Position numbers and translations under genes: made by a program. 64,000 nucleotides of DNA from Idiomarina sp. (GTDB lineage Bacteria; Pseudomonadota; Gammaproteobacteria; Enterobacterales; Alteromonadaceae): positions 682,001 to 746,000 of the forward strand of contig JAIUMU010000001.1 of NCBI GenBank assembly GCA_022565355.1, read 5' to 3'. The notes beneath the pieces were generated by a model. It ran no database searches, was not told the DNA's origin, and saw only the letters and a program-made list of their open reading frames with translations. Positions 17,313-27,791 of this stretch are shown one piece after another. Within the stretch, counting starts at the first letter, position 1. Every line of letters begins with the position of its first letter.

Positions 17313-17984
17313 TTACTCTATTGCCAAATATTTATGTAGTTGCACCGATAACCGCCAGTTTCGTTCAATACACACACGTATGGCTAATTCGGTAGCGCGT
17401 GGCTTTTGCGATATGGGTTGCAAACAGATGGTTACGCCCGGGCGCGGTGGTTTTTCAAGGAGCAACGCATCGAGTTCATCTACGTGCTTTTGCATAGCCA
17501 CGGGGAATTTCACTTCATCGGCACGTTGCATGGCACTGGCTAGCATTGGGTAGCCACCGGGCATATTTAGCTTCGGCGATACGGTTACCCATGTGCCTGG
17601 GCTGGTAAGTACTTCAAAGGTGCCACTGGTTTCTATTTGTAGCTGATACCCTGCTGCTTCAAATACTTCCGCAAGCGGCCGTAAATCATACATACACGGC
17701 TCGCCACCCGTAACTACAAGGTGCTTCGCCGTGAAGCCAAGCTCTTGTACTTTGGCGAAGATTTCTTCCGCTGAATGTTCAAAGTAGAGTTCACTAGGGC
17801 CGGTTTTCGCAATGATATCTGCAGCTGAAACTTTATTCGCAGTGGTTTTACTCCAAGTATGTTGGGTATCACACCATGGGCAACCCACAGGGCACCCTTG
17901 CAGCCGCAAAAATACCGCCGGAACCCCGGTGTATACGCCTTCACCCTGAATTGTTTCAAACAGTTCGTTCACCGGATACAGCAT
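17313..17984 (-). CDS. queE: 7-carboxy-7-deazaguanine synthase
   Basis: QueE is a radical SAM enzyme that contracts 6-carboxytetrahydropterin to 7-carboxy-7-deazaguanine in queuosine biosynthesis. The 223-residue protein has the cluster motif GCPVGCPWCDTQHTW (CxxxCxxC) near residues 31-45, preceded by LFETIQGEGVYTG. VVTGGEP is the conserved glycine-rich motif. It is divergent from queC, the next enzyme in the pathway; the 120 bases between them probably hold both promoters. The gene follows the Tad operon promoter region in the same direction, so some read-through into flp is possible. Confidence 0.96.
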   Translation of the reverse strand: MLYPVNELFETIQGEGVYTGVPAVFLRLQGCPVGCPWCDTQHTWSKTTANKVSAADIIAKTGPSELYFEHSAEEIFAKVQELGFTAKHLVVTGGEPCMYDLRPLAEVFEAAGYQLQIETSGTFEVLTSPGTWVTVSPKLNMPGGYPMLASAMQRADEVKFPVAMQKHVDELDALLLEKPPRPGVTICLQPISQKPRATELAIRVCIERNWRLSVQLHKYLAIE

Positions 17985-18104
17985 TCAATTTTCCTATACA
18001 TTCAATTTTGCCGTATTATAGCAAACTGGATTGTGAAATAGGCCAAAATAGCACGCAGCTAGCCTATAGAAGTTTACCTGAGCCTTAAGGAGCGCAGTTC
18101 CCCT

Positions 18105-18791
18105 ATGCAAGCAGCAACCCCTACGCACCCGAACAACAGCAAAACCGCAGTAGTTATTTATTCTGGCGGTATGGATTCATTTACGGTTTTAAATCGGGCA
18201 ATTGCGGATGGCTTTAAGGTATATGCACTTTCTTTTCATTATGGCCAGCGCCACAGCAAAGAGTTAGATTGCGCCGCTAGCGTGTGTGCAGAACTTGGTG
18301 TACCCCATAAAGTAGTGGATATTCGTGCCATTAATACCTTGTTGGCTGGCTCTGCACTTACCTCCGATATTGATGTTCCCGATGCGGATTATGCCGAAGG
18401 CAATATGCAAGCCACGGTGGTGCCGAACCGCAATATGATTTTACTCTCGTTGGCGATTGGCTACGCGGTTTCCATTGATGCCGATGAAGTGTATTACGGT
18501 GCTCACTCTGGCGATCATGATATTTACCCAGATTGTCGGCCAGAGTTTGTAGAAGCCATGAATACCGTGAGCAAATTAGCGAACTACAAGGAAATTCCCG
18601 TGCGTTCGCCTTATTTGTACAATAGTAAAGATGAAATTCTCGCCGATGGCCTTGCCATGCAGCTAGATTACAGCAATACCTGGACCTGCTATAACGGCCG
18701 TGAAAAAGCCTGTGGTAAGTGCAGCGCCTGCCGCGAAAGGCTCGCGGCATTTGCGCAGCATGGCTTAACCGATCCTATTGCGTACGAGTAA
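18105..18791 (+). CDS. queC: 7-cyano-7-deazaguanine synthase
   Basis: QueC makes preQ0 from 7-carboxy-7-deazaguanine, ATP and ammonia. The 228-residue protein has the PP-loop YSGGMDSF near residues 19-26 and four C-terminal zinc-binding cysteines in [29 protein letters not shown] precedes the ATG. The 3' end overlaps the convergent nagZ by 17 bases, with no intrinsic terminator visible between them. Confidence 0.97.
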   Translation: MQAATPTHPNNSKTAVVIYSGGMDSFTVLNRAIADGFKVYALSFHYGQRHSKELDCAASVCAELGVPHKVVDIRAINTLLAGSALTSDIDVPDADYAEGNMQATVVPNRNMILLSLAIGYAVSIDADEVYYGAHSGDHDIYPDCRPEFVEAMNTVSKLANYKEIPVRSPYLYNSKDEILADGLAMQLDYSNTWTCYNGREKACGKCSACRERLAAFAQHGLTDPIAYE

Positions 18792-19785
18792 AACGTTGCA
18801 GCAACTGCTGGGCGTTTTTCCAGCGTTGGCTGCCTTTCAGCTCAGCTAAGCTATTGAACGCACTTTGCCCTTTTAGAGCCTGCACCGCATCTACCCGTGG
18901 TGCAGGAAAGGTAACTTGCGCCAACACTTCTTTTGCCGCAGCCTGATCATTACATACCAAGAGTAAATCGCAGCCTGCCTTTAGCGCCTGTTCGGCACGT
19001 TCACTTACCGTGCCTGCTACTGTGGCGCCGGCCATTAATAAATCATCGCTAATCAATATGCCCGAATAATTAAACTGCTCCCGCAATATGGTTTGCAACC
19101 AATATGGCGAGAATCCTGCTGGCTCTGGCGCTACCTTAGGGTAAATTACGTGCGCCGGCATAATCGCTTGTACATGCCCTGCTAGCTCGGCAAATATTGC
19201 CGCATCGCTGGCCAGAATTTCTTCTAAAGAACGTTCATCTACGGGCACTGCAATATGCGAATCTGCAACTACCGTGCCGTGGCCAGGGAAATGTTTGCCG
19301 GTGGCACGCATTCCGGCTTCATGCATACCGCGAATAAATGCCTGCGCTATCCATACAATTTTGCCTTTATCAGCAGAAAAAGCGCGATCGCCAATTACTT
19401 CACTTGGGCCGTGCAAATCAAGCACTGGTGCAAAGCTATGATCGACACCACAGGCTAATAATTCACTTGCCATCAGCCAGCCTAACTCGCGCGCTAACGC
19501 AGCTTGTTGCGCTTCACTGGTGCCTACTTGCTCAATTTCACCCATTGCCGGAATAGCCGAGAAGCCTTCTCGAAAGCGCTGCACTCTACCGCCCTCATGG
19601 TCTACCGTGATCAAAAGATCACGTTTAACCGTATCTTTTATATCTGTGGTTAATTTAACCAATTGTTCAGTATTCTGATAATTACGAGTGAATAGAATAA
19701 CCCCGGCTACGGCTGGATCATTCAGCAGAGTTCGATCTGAATCGGTGAGCTCCGGGCCCGGAAAATCGATAATAAGTGCGCTCAT
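18775..19785 (-). CDS. nagZ: Beta-N-acetylhexosaminidase NagZ
   Basis: NagZ is a cytoplasmic family-3 glycoside hydrolase that removes GlcNAc from anhydro-muropeptides during cell-wall recycling; its products affect AmpC induction in some species. The 336-residue protein has the family motif [15 protein letters not shown], which contains the catalytic loop Asp-His pair. The nucleophile Asp is in [12 protein letters not shown]. Length matches the E. coli enzyme (341). It stands alone on the minus strand, convergent with queC and divergent from the S41 protease gene. Confidence 0.95.
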   Translation of the reverse strand: MSALIIDFPGPELTDSDRTLLNDPAVAGVILFTRNYQNTEQLVKLTTDIKDTVKRDLLITVDHEGGRVQRFREGFSAIPAMGEIEQVGTSEAQQAALARELGWLMASELLACGVDHSFAPVLDLHGPSEVIGDRAFSADKGKIVWIAQAFIRGMHEAGMRATGKHFPGHGTVVADSHIAVPVDERSLEEILASDAAIFAELAGHVQAIMPAHVIYPKVAPEPAGFSPYWLQTILREQFNYSGILISDDLLMAGATVAGTVSERAEQALKAGCDLLLVCNDQAAAKEVLAQVTFPAPRVDAVQALKGQSAFNSLAELKGSQRWKNAQQLLQRFTRTQ

Positions 19786-19958
19786 GTAGTTGAGTTACCT
19801 TAATTAAAGTGTATGTAAACCATGTGAAGAAGCGTAACTAAGATTTTCCCCGCAGGATACCTTAATCAGATTTTAATCGCCTAGTATTTCTAGTAATCAT
19901 GGCGTAAATTAACAGGGAGGTTTATTTTTACCACCACGCTATTAGCAAGAGAGAGATT

Positions 19959-21338
19959 ATGCGCGTTAGTAAAGCATGCAATGCTCAACTCAGAAAAAGT
20001 TATCGCCTCCTCGCGATTGCAGGCGCAGCCACATTTTTAGCGGCGTGCGGCAGTGACGATGTATTTACTGGCGAGCCCCCCTTACTTACCAATGCTCAGT
20101 GTTCTGTTACTGGGCAAAACCAACAACTACTGAATTTTATGAACGATCGCTATTTGTGGAAAGATGACATGAATAGCAACGTTAACCCGGCGAGCCAAAA
20201 CTCGATTTACGCGATGTTAAACGCGATTCGAGCGCCGCAAGATAACTTCTCATTTATTATTACCGAGCAGGAATATCAAGACCGCTACGTTGATGCGGTA
20301 TTCTTCGGTTTCGGCTTTGGTAGAAATGATCGGCAAGATTTAGGCGTCATTGAAATTCGCTATGTATATGATGGTTCTCCAGCCTCTGAAGCAGGCCTGC
20401 GCCGAGGTGATGTAATTACCGAGGTAGATGGTGTGCCGATGTCTACTTGGTTTAGCCGTATTAACGCCGGAACTGCAACATGGGCCACGGTATTCGGGCC
20501 CAATGAAGAAGGTGTTGAACGCACCATTACCGCACGCAAACCCGATGGCTTGGAATTCACCGAAACCATACGGAAAACTGCCGTAGAAACCAATACAGTA
20601 ATGGCTACTGAGCGTTTTACTATAGACGACAAAGACGTGGGTTACTTTGTATTTGATTCCTTTATTAACCGTTCAGAAAGCGATTTAAATACCGCTTATG
20701 ATCAGCTTGAAGGCGTAGATGAGCTTATCATTGATTTGCGCTACAACAGTGGTGGCTTAGTACGAGTAGCCAATCAGCTAGCCTCGCAAGCGGCGTGGAA
20801 TAACGTTGAAAACGAAATATTCCTCACCTATCAGTACAACGAGAACTTCCAAGATCAAATTTATTACTTTGATTTAGGCCCGGGCATCGCCCAATTGAAC
20901 TTAGATCGGGTGTATGTACTTACCACAAATTCAAGCTGCTCCTCTTCGGAACTGGTGATCAATTCATTAACGCCGTTTGTTGAAGTAGTAACCGTAGGTG
21001 ACACCACCTGTGGTAAGCCAGTTGGCCAACAGCCAGGGCAAATTTGCGATAAAATTGTATTCGCGATTACCTTCCAAACTGTTAATGCAGATGGGTTTGG
21101 GGATTACTTCGATGGCCTTCCAGCAACATGCCAAGTGGCCGATGCCATTGTTGGCGATTGGGGCGATATGAACGATCCACTGCTTGCTGAAGCTGCCTAT
21201 CATGTTAGTAATGGCGCTTGTAGTGCTGAGTTAGCAGCTACCGATGGCGCAATGAGTAGCGCTGCTGAAGTAGAAAAAGCGGTTCGGGCGAAAATAACCG
21301 AGCATCCGCAAGTAACAAAATGGCGCACAGAACATTAA
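19959..21338 (+). CDS. S41 family lipoprotein peptidase with PDZ domain
   Basis: The 459-residue protein has a lipobox LAAC (Cys30). A PDZ domain follows at about 115-195 (VYDGSPASEAGLRRGDVITEVDGV), then an S41 catalytic domain (YFVFDSFI...LIIDLRYNSGGLV). The likely nucleophile is Ser328 in SSCSSSEL and the general base Lys353 in TTCGKPVG. It is a C-terminal processing-type protease anchored in the envelope; the target is unknown. Several cysteines (C48, C327, C351 and others) could form periplasmic disulphides. It stands as a single gene preceded by AGAGAGA. Its last codons form part of a terminator hairpin shared with fadE. Confidence 0.9.
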   Translation: MRVSKACNAQLRKSYRLLAIAGAATFLAACGSDDVFTGEPPLLTNAQCSVTGQNQQLLNFMNDRYLWKDDMNSNVNPASQNSIYAMLNAIRAPQDNFSFIITEQEYQDRYVDAVFFGFGFGRNDRQDLGVIEIRYVYDGSPASEAGLRRGDVITEVDGVPMSTWFSRINAGTATWATVFGPNEEGVERTITARKPDGLEFTETIRKTAVETNTVMATERFTIDDKDVGYFVFDSFINRSESDLNTAYDQLEGVDELIIDLRYNSGGLVRVANQLASQAAWNNVENEIFLTYQYNENFQDQIYYFDLGPGIAQLNLDRVYVLTTNSSCSSSELVINSLTPFVEVVTVGDTTCGKPVGQQPGQICDKIVFAITFQTVNADGFGDYFDGLPATCQVADAIVGDWGDMNDPLLAEAAYHVSNGACSAELAATDGAMSSAAEVEKAVRAKITEHPQVTKWRTEH

Positions 21339-21354
21339 GCTTGTTCAGTGCGCC
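21317..21354 (-). terminator. Intrinsic terminator of fadE, overlapping the S41 gene end
   Basis: Arms TGGCGCACAGAACA (21321-21334) and TGTTCAGTGCGCCA (21341-21354) pair over 14 bp with one mismatch around a 6-base loop. Read on the minus strand the stem is followed by TTTTGTT, a fair U-tract. On the plus strand the tract is poor. The S41 stop codon lies in the loop. Confidence 0.75.
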
Positions 21355-21382
21355 ATAAGTTCTCAAAGCAAATACCGTGCGG

Positions 21383-23695
21383 TTAAACTGGCCGCGCGGT
21401 AAATTTCCCCTGCAACATATCATCTGCAGCAAAACTATCTACCGCAATAGCTCGCATTCGTAATGTCTCGGCTTCCCGCAATTCCTGCGCTTCTTCTGCG
21501 TCTATTATATTCGCAGCTAACGCAGCATCCACCAATGCATCACCTGATACGTTATCGCTTAATTCACCAGCTTTCTGCGCTTTTTTCAGCTTCTTGTAAA
21601 GGCCTTGCATGCCATGCAACTTCAAGAATGCAAGCTCCATATGGCCGGTTACATCGTTGGCATCATCACGCCAGTAGCTCAAGAATGTATGCCGTTCACG
21701 GGTAACACCAGGTTCCATCATTGCCTCTGCAATTGCTTGGGCGTAGATATCATTGGGTTTTTGGTAACGGATACCAAACGGGAATACCACCCGCTTTAAC
21801 ACGCGGCCCAACCAACGTTTCGGGAAATTTTGGAAGAAACCAGCAAAGGCTACACCAATTGCATGCAGGTGATAGGCCAAGCAATAATGTACAAATGGCA
21901 AATCTGCCACCTGCCGACCATCATCTTCAAAGCGTTTCAGCACTGCAGACGCCATATAAAGATGGCTGAGTACATCGCCTAAGCGCGCTGAAATCATTTC
22001 TTTGCGCTTCAACTCGCCGCCCATGGTTAGCATAGACACATCAGCACAGAGCGCTAGCCCGCGGCTCATTCGTGAAAGCTGCTGATAGTACTTCAGCGTT
22101 TCTCCACTTACTGGCGCATTGGCAAAGCGAGCGCCTGTGAGGCCATGCCACAAGGCACTCACGGTATTTCCTGCAGCGAAACCAATATGCCGAATGAGCA
22201 GATGATCAAAAGCGCGCAGCCCAGCTTCTTCATCTGTATTTGCTGCAGCTTCCATTTCCGCCAATACATACGGATGGCAACGTGTAGCACCTTGCCCGAA
22301 AATCATTAGGTTGCGGGTAAGAATATTTGCGCCTTCCACGGTAATCGAAATGGGGGTTCCCATATAGCCGGCGGCTAAATAGTTAAGTGACCCCATTTGA
22401 ATCGCTTTACCCGCATGAATATCGAAGGCATCATTCATGATCACACGGCCCATTTCGGTCATGTGGTATTTGCTCATAGCGGTAATCACGGAAGGGCTGT
22501 AGCCTTCACAAAGAGCAGTAATGGTAAGCCGGCGCATCGATTCAACGCTATAGTTTAGGCCGCCAATTCTGCCCATTGCTTCTTGTACACCCTCGAACTT
22601 ACCAATAGATAAGCCAAATTGTTGCCGTACAAATGCATAGGCACCGGTAAAGCGCTGGCAGTTATGGCCAGTAGCTGTAGCGAGAGCTGGCAATGAAATA
22701 CCGCGGCCGGCGGATAAACACTCCACCAGCATGCGCCAGCCTTTACCCGCATACTGCAAGCCACCAATCACCCAATCCATGGGAATAAATACGTCTTCAC
22801 CATAGGTAGTACCATTCATAAACGCCGTATGAAGTGGGTAGTGGCGATCACCAATTTCAACGCCTTCATGGCTGGTTGGAATCAGCGCGCAAGTAATACC
22901 AATATCTTCTTTATCACCCAGTAACTTATCCGGATCATATAACTTAAATGCCAAGCCAAGAACCGTTGCTACCGGCGCAAGGGTGATATAGCGTTTGCTC
23001 CAACTTACGCGAATACCTACTACTTCTTCACCGTTAAAGGTGCCCTTACACACAATACCCGTGTCTGGAATGCCACCAGCATCTGAGCCGGCTTCCGGGC
23101 CAGTAAGCGCAAAGCATGGAATTTCATCACCTTTCGCCAACGCAGGTAACCAACGCTGCTTCTGTTCCATAGTGCCGTAGTGAGTTAACAGTTCACCTGG
23201 GCCTAGTGAATTCGGCACCATAATGGTAACCGCCGCACTTAGTGAGCGCGTGGCAATACGGGAAACAATGTAGGAGTTTGCTGCAGCAGAAAAATCTAAA
23301 CCACCGTATTCTTTGCCAATAATCATGGCAAAAAAACGATGCTTTTTAATCAAAGCCCACACTTCAGGCGGTAAATCGCGGCGCTGCACGTTGATATCGA
23401 AATCATCAAGCGCCGCTAATAGCTCTTCTAAAGGGCCATCAATAAATGCTTGTTCTTCCGCACTGAACACCGGTGGTTTTGTGCCAAGTAGCTTGAACCA
23501 ATCTGGCTGGCCTGAGAATAATTCCCCATCCCACCATACATCGCCCGCTTCCATCGCTTCTCGTTCAGTGTTTGATAGCGGGGGTAAAATTCGTTTAAAT
23601 ACGCGAAACACCGGCTGGGAAATCAGCTTACGGCGAATATCGGGAACCCCCAATACAATCGCAAGGATAATCAGTAAAATTAATAGAATGGACAT
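21383..23695 (-). CDS. fadE: Acyl-CoA dehydrogenase, FadE type
   Basis: FadE performs the first oxidation of acyl-CoA in beta-oxidation with FAD. The 770-residue protein is of the long bacterial FadE class (about 815 in E. coli). It has an N-terminal hydrophobic helix (ILLILLIILAIVLGV), the acyl-CoA dehydrogenase core with PEAGSDAGGIPDTGIV and GKEYGGLDF, and the C-terminal DUF1974-like domain. CFALTGPEAGSDAG is the FAD/substrate loop. A PsrA-like TetR gene lies directly upstream on the same strand, which fits fatty-acid control. TAAGGAG precedes the ATG. Confidence 0.95.
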   Translation of the reverse strand: MSILLILLIILAIVLGVPDIRRKLISQPVFRVFKRILPPLSNTEREAMEAGDVWWDGELFSGQPDWFKLLGTKPPVFSAEEQAFIDGPLEELLAALDDFDINVQRRDLPPEVWALIKKHRFFAMIIGKEYGGLDFSAAANSYIVSRIATRSLSAAVTIMVPNSLGPGELLTHYGTMEQKQRWLPALAKGDEIPCFALTGPEAGSDAGGIPDTGIVCKGTFNGEEVVGIRVSWSKRYITLAPVATVLGLAFKLYDPDKLLGDKEDIGITCALIPTSHEGVEIGDRHYPLHTAFMNGTTYGEDVFIPMDWVIGGLQYAGKGWRMLVECLSAGRGISLPALATATGHNCQRFTGAYAFVRQQFGLSIGKFEGVQEAMGRIGGLNYSVESMRRLTITALCEGYSPSVITAMSKYHMTEMGRVIMNDAFDIHAGKAIQMGSLNYLAAGYMGTPISITVEGANILTRNLMIFGQGATRCHPYVLAEMEAAANTDEEAGLRAFDHLLIRHIGFAAGNTVSALWHGLTGARFANAPVSGETLKYYQQLSRMSRGLALCADVSMLTMGGELKRKEMISARLGDVLSHLYMASAVLKRFEDDGRQVADLPFVHYCLAYHLHAIGVAFAGFFQNFPKRWLGRVLKRVVFPFGIRYQKPNDIYAQAIAEAMMEPGVTRERHTFLSYWRDDANDVTGHMELAFLKLHGMQGLYKKLKKAQKAGELSDNVSGDALVDAALAANIIDAEEAQELREAETLRMRAIAVDSFAADDMLQGKFTARPV

Positions 23696-23735
23696 TGCTT
23701 ACTCCTTAAGTGCCCGCAACACATAAACCTGTATA

Positions 23736-23749
23736 CGCTAATTTTAGCG
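23736..23749. promoter_or_regulatory. Palindromic site between psrA and fadE
   Basis: CGCTAA-TT-TTAGCG is a dyad with perfect 6-bp arms, 41-54 bases before the fadE start. Read towards fadE it overlaps a TAAAAT that could be a -10 element. A TetR-family operator is possible; this is inference, since the known PsrA box could not be matched with certainty. Confidence 0.35.
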
Positions 23750-23760
23750 CAAATGTTTAA

Positions 23761-24405
23761 CTACGCTTCTGGCTCAGCTGCCGATATCCCTGCAGCAACG
23801 AACGGTAACAGTTTCAGTAAGCTTTCTTCGGCTTGTGTTTCTTCACCGAAATCGGCGGCGGCTATTTCCCGCAATGCTTGCCCAGATGTTTGCGCAAATA
23901 ACATGGCGCCAAGGCTAAAGTGTAACCGCCAAAACAACGTATTTGGACAAACCGAAGGGTTTGCTTGTTGAATCATTTGGAAGAACTCGTGCATGATTTC
24001 ACCATAATTGGTCATGGTGAATTTCCGCAAGTGCCCCTGAATTTCGCTGTAAGCATAGCCTAGCAAACGGAGATAGATTACCGGCCCATCGGCGCGAACT
24101 TGGCGCAAGGCAATCAATGGCGGCATTACACAGGCCAATACATCTTCAGTGCGAACCTGATCCGTGCCAGAGTTTTGCAACTGGTGCAACTGCTCGGCAA
24201 GGGCTGGCATAAACACACTTTGATAACGCGCCATAACGGCCTGAATAAGCGCTTTTTTGGAGCCGAAGTGGTAGTTCACAGAGGCTAAATTAACCTCTGC
24301 TTCACTAGTTATTTGCCGCAGTGATGTTTGCTCAAAGCCATGCTCTGAAAAAAGCTTCTCAGCAGCAATGATAATTTTATCTTTGGTACGCAAGGCTTTC
24401 GCCAT
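23761..24405 (-). CDS. psrA: TetR family regulator, PsrA-like
   Basis: The 214-residue protein has the TetR helix-turn-helix in FEQTSLRQITSEAEVNLASVN followed by YHFGSKKALIQAV. This segment closely resembles PsrA of pseudomonads, a fatty-acid-responsive repressor of beta-oxidation genes. The C-terminal ligand domain is less recognisable. I start at ATG 24405 (AAGGGG upstream) because the additional 20 residues from 24465 have no family counterpart and overlap kdsA. Its position 65 bases before fadE on the same strand suggests it controls fadE and perhaps itself. Confidence in TetR is very high, in PsrA orthology moderate. Confidence 0.82.
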   Translation of the reverse strand: MAKALRTKDKIIIAAEKLFSEHGFEQTSLRQITSEAEVNLASVNYHFGSKKALIQAVMARYQSVFMPALAEQLHQLQNSGTDQVRTEDVLACVMPPLIALRQVRADGPVIYLRLLGYAYSEIQGHLRKFTMTNYGEIMHEFFQMIQQANPSVCPNTLFWRLHFSLGAMLFAQTSGQALREIAAADFGEETQAEESLLKLLPFVAAGISAAEPEA

Positions 24406-24439
24406 AACTAATGCCCCTTCGTTAATACGGCCGCTTTCG

Positions 24440-25318
<879 letters not shown>

Positions 25319-25358
25319 TCAATTCTAAAACTAGCTAAACTATCAGAAACAGGCGGAT

Positions 25359-26861
25359 TTACGCATTTTCCAAGGTTGCCAACACGGTTGCCAAATGATT
25401 GCGTAATGCATCCATTAATTGTGGGGAAAAGCGCCCTTCCGGTTCTGCCGATAACTGCTTCAACGTTGCCGCAGGTTGCTTACCTACCGCAAGCTCCGCG
25501 TACACGATTGCCAACAGTGCAAGGATTTGCTGAGTTATTGGTAGTTGTTCCGCTGCTACTTCTCCAGGAATACCTGCACCATCATAACGTTCATAGCGGG
25601 TAGCACAGGCTGCTTGTAATAGCGGAATCACACCTGCATAGTTATCTCGGTTTTTTAAGCCATGGGTTAAACGCATCAGCCGCTGATAATAAATTCGCCC
25701 AGCATTACTATCTGTTGCCAACGTAGGCTCAGCAACATGCCCGATAATTGCCATTAAGGTGGCTGCTAATGCCAGCTGCCCTTGCTCTTTACCATCTACC
25801 GCTAACGCGTCTGCCAAAATCAGCGCTGCACGGCCAGCTGGATGCTGTGCCTTGCCTTCTTCTAGTAACTGATGGTGTTCTAGGTTTAACACTCGCTCTA
25901 CGAGTTCACCAACAAACTGTTGGCAATCGTGTTCTCGCAGCACATTACTGAGTGCAACCTGCACTTGCTCTGAAAACAACCGCAACAAATCACGTTCCGC
26001 ATCAGATAATGGCCGTGCAATACCCGTTAAGCATAATAAGCCACCGGTTGCGCGAGTATGGCTCGGGCAAAATATTAGTGCTGTAGTATCGCTATAAAAA
26101 CCTTTGCCTGTAGCCACTACGGATTTTAACTCGCGTAAGGCTTCGATTGGTAATGCAGCTTTTACAGGGCGGCCAAATAAATTATCGGCCTCATCGCCAA
26201 ACGCTGCACGCACCGTGAATTCTTCTGCATTTCGCTCAGGATCGATTTCTGCATACAAAACCTGCCGCACACCACCAATTAACCAACTGAGCTGCTGTAC
26301 GATACCATCAAGAAAGGTATCCATAGATTGTTCGGAGAACAAATCAGCCGATGAGTGCAGTATTTTCTCTAGCCCTCGGCGGCTATGTTCAATCGACATA
26401 ATATCGCGATACGAGCGCAAGCTAGACATCACCGCCGTGAATAATTTCTGGGCGGTTAATTCCGTTTTCGATTTGTAATCGTTGATATCATAATTAATGA
26501 TTACCGTGCGCTCTGGGGCTTGCCCCGGTTGGCCGGTGCGCAAAATAATGCGAGTGAAGTGATTATCGAGATCTTCGCGAATATAGCGGGCTACTTTTAA
26601 GCCAGCATCGTCTGTTTCCATCACCACATCGAGAAGGATGATTGCTGCGTCTGGGTGCTCGCGCATCAACTTACAGCCTTCCTCTCCCGATTCAGCACTA
26701 TAAAACTCTAATCCACGGCCTAGAAATTTAAAATCACTGAGGGCTAACCGCGTAACTGCATGAACTTCCGGTTCATCATCAACAATTAAAATTTTCCACC
26801 GTTCATTTAGCCCTTCCTGGGCTATTACAGGCTCATCTGCAAATAAATAGTGGTCTGTCAT
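25359..26861 (-). CDS. Response regulator: receiver, DUF3369 and decayed HD-GYP domain
   Basis: The 500-residue protein begins with a full receiver domain (about 22-145): acidic pair in LIVDDEPEV, phospho-acceptor Asp78 in LLDVVM, Thr109 and Lys130. Residues about 160-325 match DUF3369, a GAF-like domain common in HD-GYP response regulators. The last 175 residues align with HD-GYP but lack the catalytic residues: the HD pair is replaced in LAATLMAIIGHV, HHE is replaced by TRYE (421-424), and GYP reads GIP (430-432). It therefore probably binds partners or nucleotide rather than hydrolysing c-di-GMP. No sensor kinase gene is adjacent. Confidence 0.85.
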   Translation of the reverse strand: MTDHYLFADEPVIAQEGLNERWKILIVDDEPEVHAVTRLALSDFKFLGRGLEFYSAESGEEGCKLMREHPDAAIILLDVVMETDDAGLKVARYIREDLDNHFTRIILRTGQPGQAPERTVIINYDINDYKSKTELTAQKLFTAVMSSLRSYRDIMSIEHSRRGLEKILHSSADLFSEQSMDTFLDGIVQQLSWLIGGVRQVLYAEIDPERNAEEFTVRAAFGDEADNLFGRPVKAALPIEALRELKSVVATGKGFYSDTTALIFCPSHTRATGGLLCLTGIARPLSDAERDLLRLFSEQVQVALSNVLREHDCQQFVGELVERVLNLEHHQLLEEGKAQHPAGRAALILADALAVDGKEQGQLALAATLMAIIGHVAEPTLATDSNAGRIYYQRLMRLTHGLKNRDNYAGVIPLLQAACATRYERYDGAGIPGEVAAEQLPITQQILALLAIVYAELAVGKQPAATLKQLSAEPEGRFSPQLMDALRNHLATVLATLENA

Positions 26862-26948
26862 AGCTACTGTTATCCTTTCTTTTGCTAGCTACAGCGAATG
26901 CAGTAAATAACATTACTCATTTTACAAAGCCACAACAGCAAAATATGT

Positions 26949-27791
26949 TTAGGCTTTCGCGCCGGTTACTCGGTTTAAATTAGCATAATCCTGCACTGTA
27001 TGTATTTCATTATAGCGATGTTTTTCAAATATTCGTTGCGCAGCCGCCGCTTGTTCCGAACCATGCTCCAATAATACCCAGCCGTTTGCCGTTAAGTACG
27101 GTTTCGCATGCGCGATAATATGCTCGATATCGGCTAGCCCGCGATTATCGGCCACCAATGCTGAACGCGGCTCAAAGCGCACATCGCCCTGCTGTAAATG
27201 CGGATCTTGGGGATCAATATAGGGCGGGTTGCTAATCACTAAATCAAACTGTTGCGCCGATACTTCACTAAACCAATCGCTTTGCAAAATGGCTACATTG
27301 GGGATGTTAAGCTGCTGCTGATTTTTACGTGCCAGCGCTACCGCTTCAGCAACACAATCAACGGCGGTAATCTGCCAATCGGGCCGCTCACTTGCCAACG
27401 CTAAAGCAATCGCGCCAGTGCCAGTGCCAAGCTCTAAAACTCGAGCCTGAGCCGGCAAATTAAGCTGCAACGCTCGCTCCACAAGAATTTCGGTATCTGG
27501 CCTTGGGATAAGCGTACTGTTATTTACGAGCAGCGATAGCGACCAAAACTCTCGGGTGCCAATTAAGTGCGCGATAGGTAAACCTTGCACACGTTGCGCT
27601 AATAAAGCACGGAACTGCGCAGCCTCGGCAGCGGGAACATCCCGCTCTGGCCAGGTGAAAAAGTAACTTCGATCACACTGCAAAACATGGCGCAGCAATA
27701 CCTGAGCATCCAGCTCCGGGCTTTCGCTACCTGCAGAGCGCAATTCTGCAATAGCGCGCTGTAGTGTTGCAGCAATGGAAAGTAAACTCAT
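26949..27791 (-). CDS. prmC: Release factor N5-glutamine methyltransferase
   Basis: PrmC methylates the glutamine of the GGQ motif in release factors RF1 and RF2, which raises termination efficiency. The 280-residue protein has the SAM motif [16 protein letters not shown] and the catalytic [13 protein letters not shown]. It starts within the prfA stop (4-base ATGA overlap at 27788-27791), so enzyme and substrate are translated from one message. Length is that of the E. coli protein (277). Confidence 0.97.
   Translation of the reverse strand: MSLLSIAATLQRAIAELRSAGSESPELDAQVLLRHVLQCDRSYFFTWPERDVPAAEAAQFRALLAQRVQGLPIAHLIGTREFWSLSLLVNNSTLIPRPDTEILVERALQLNLPAQARVLELGTGTGAIALALASERPDWQITAVDCVAEAVALARKNQQQLNIPNVAILQSDWFSEVSAQQFDLVISNPPYIDPQDPHLQQGDVRFEPRSALVADNRGLADIEHIIAHAKPYLTANGWVLLEHGSEQAAAAQRIFEKHRYNEIHTVQDYANLNRVTGAKA

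Noticed and set aside
17985..18104. preQ1 riboswitch between queE and queC
   Set aside because: The leader of queC shows neither the preQ1-I pseudoknot pattern nor an A-rich tail; only an ordinary ribosome-binding site is visible.
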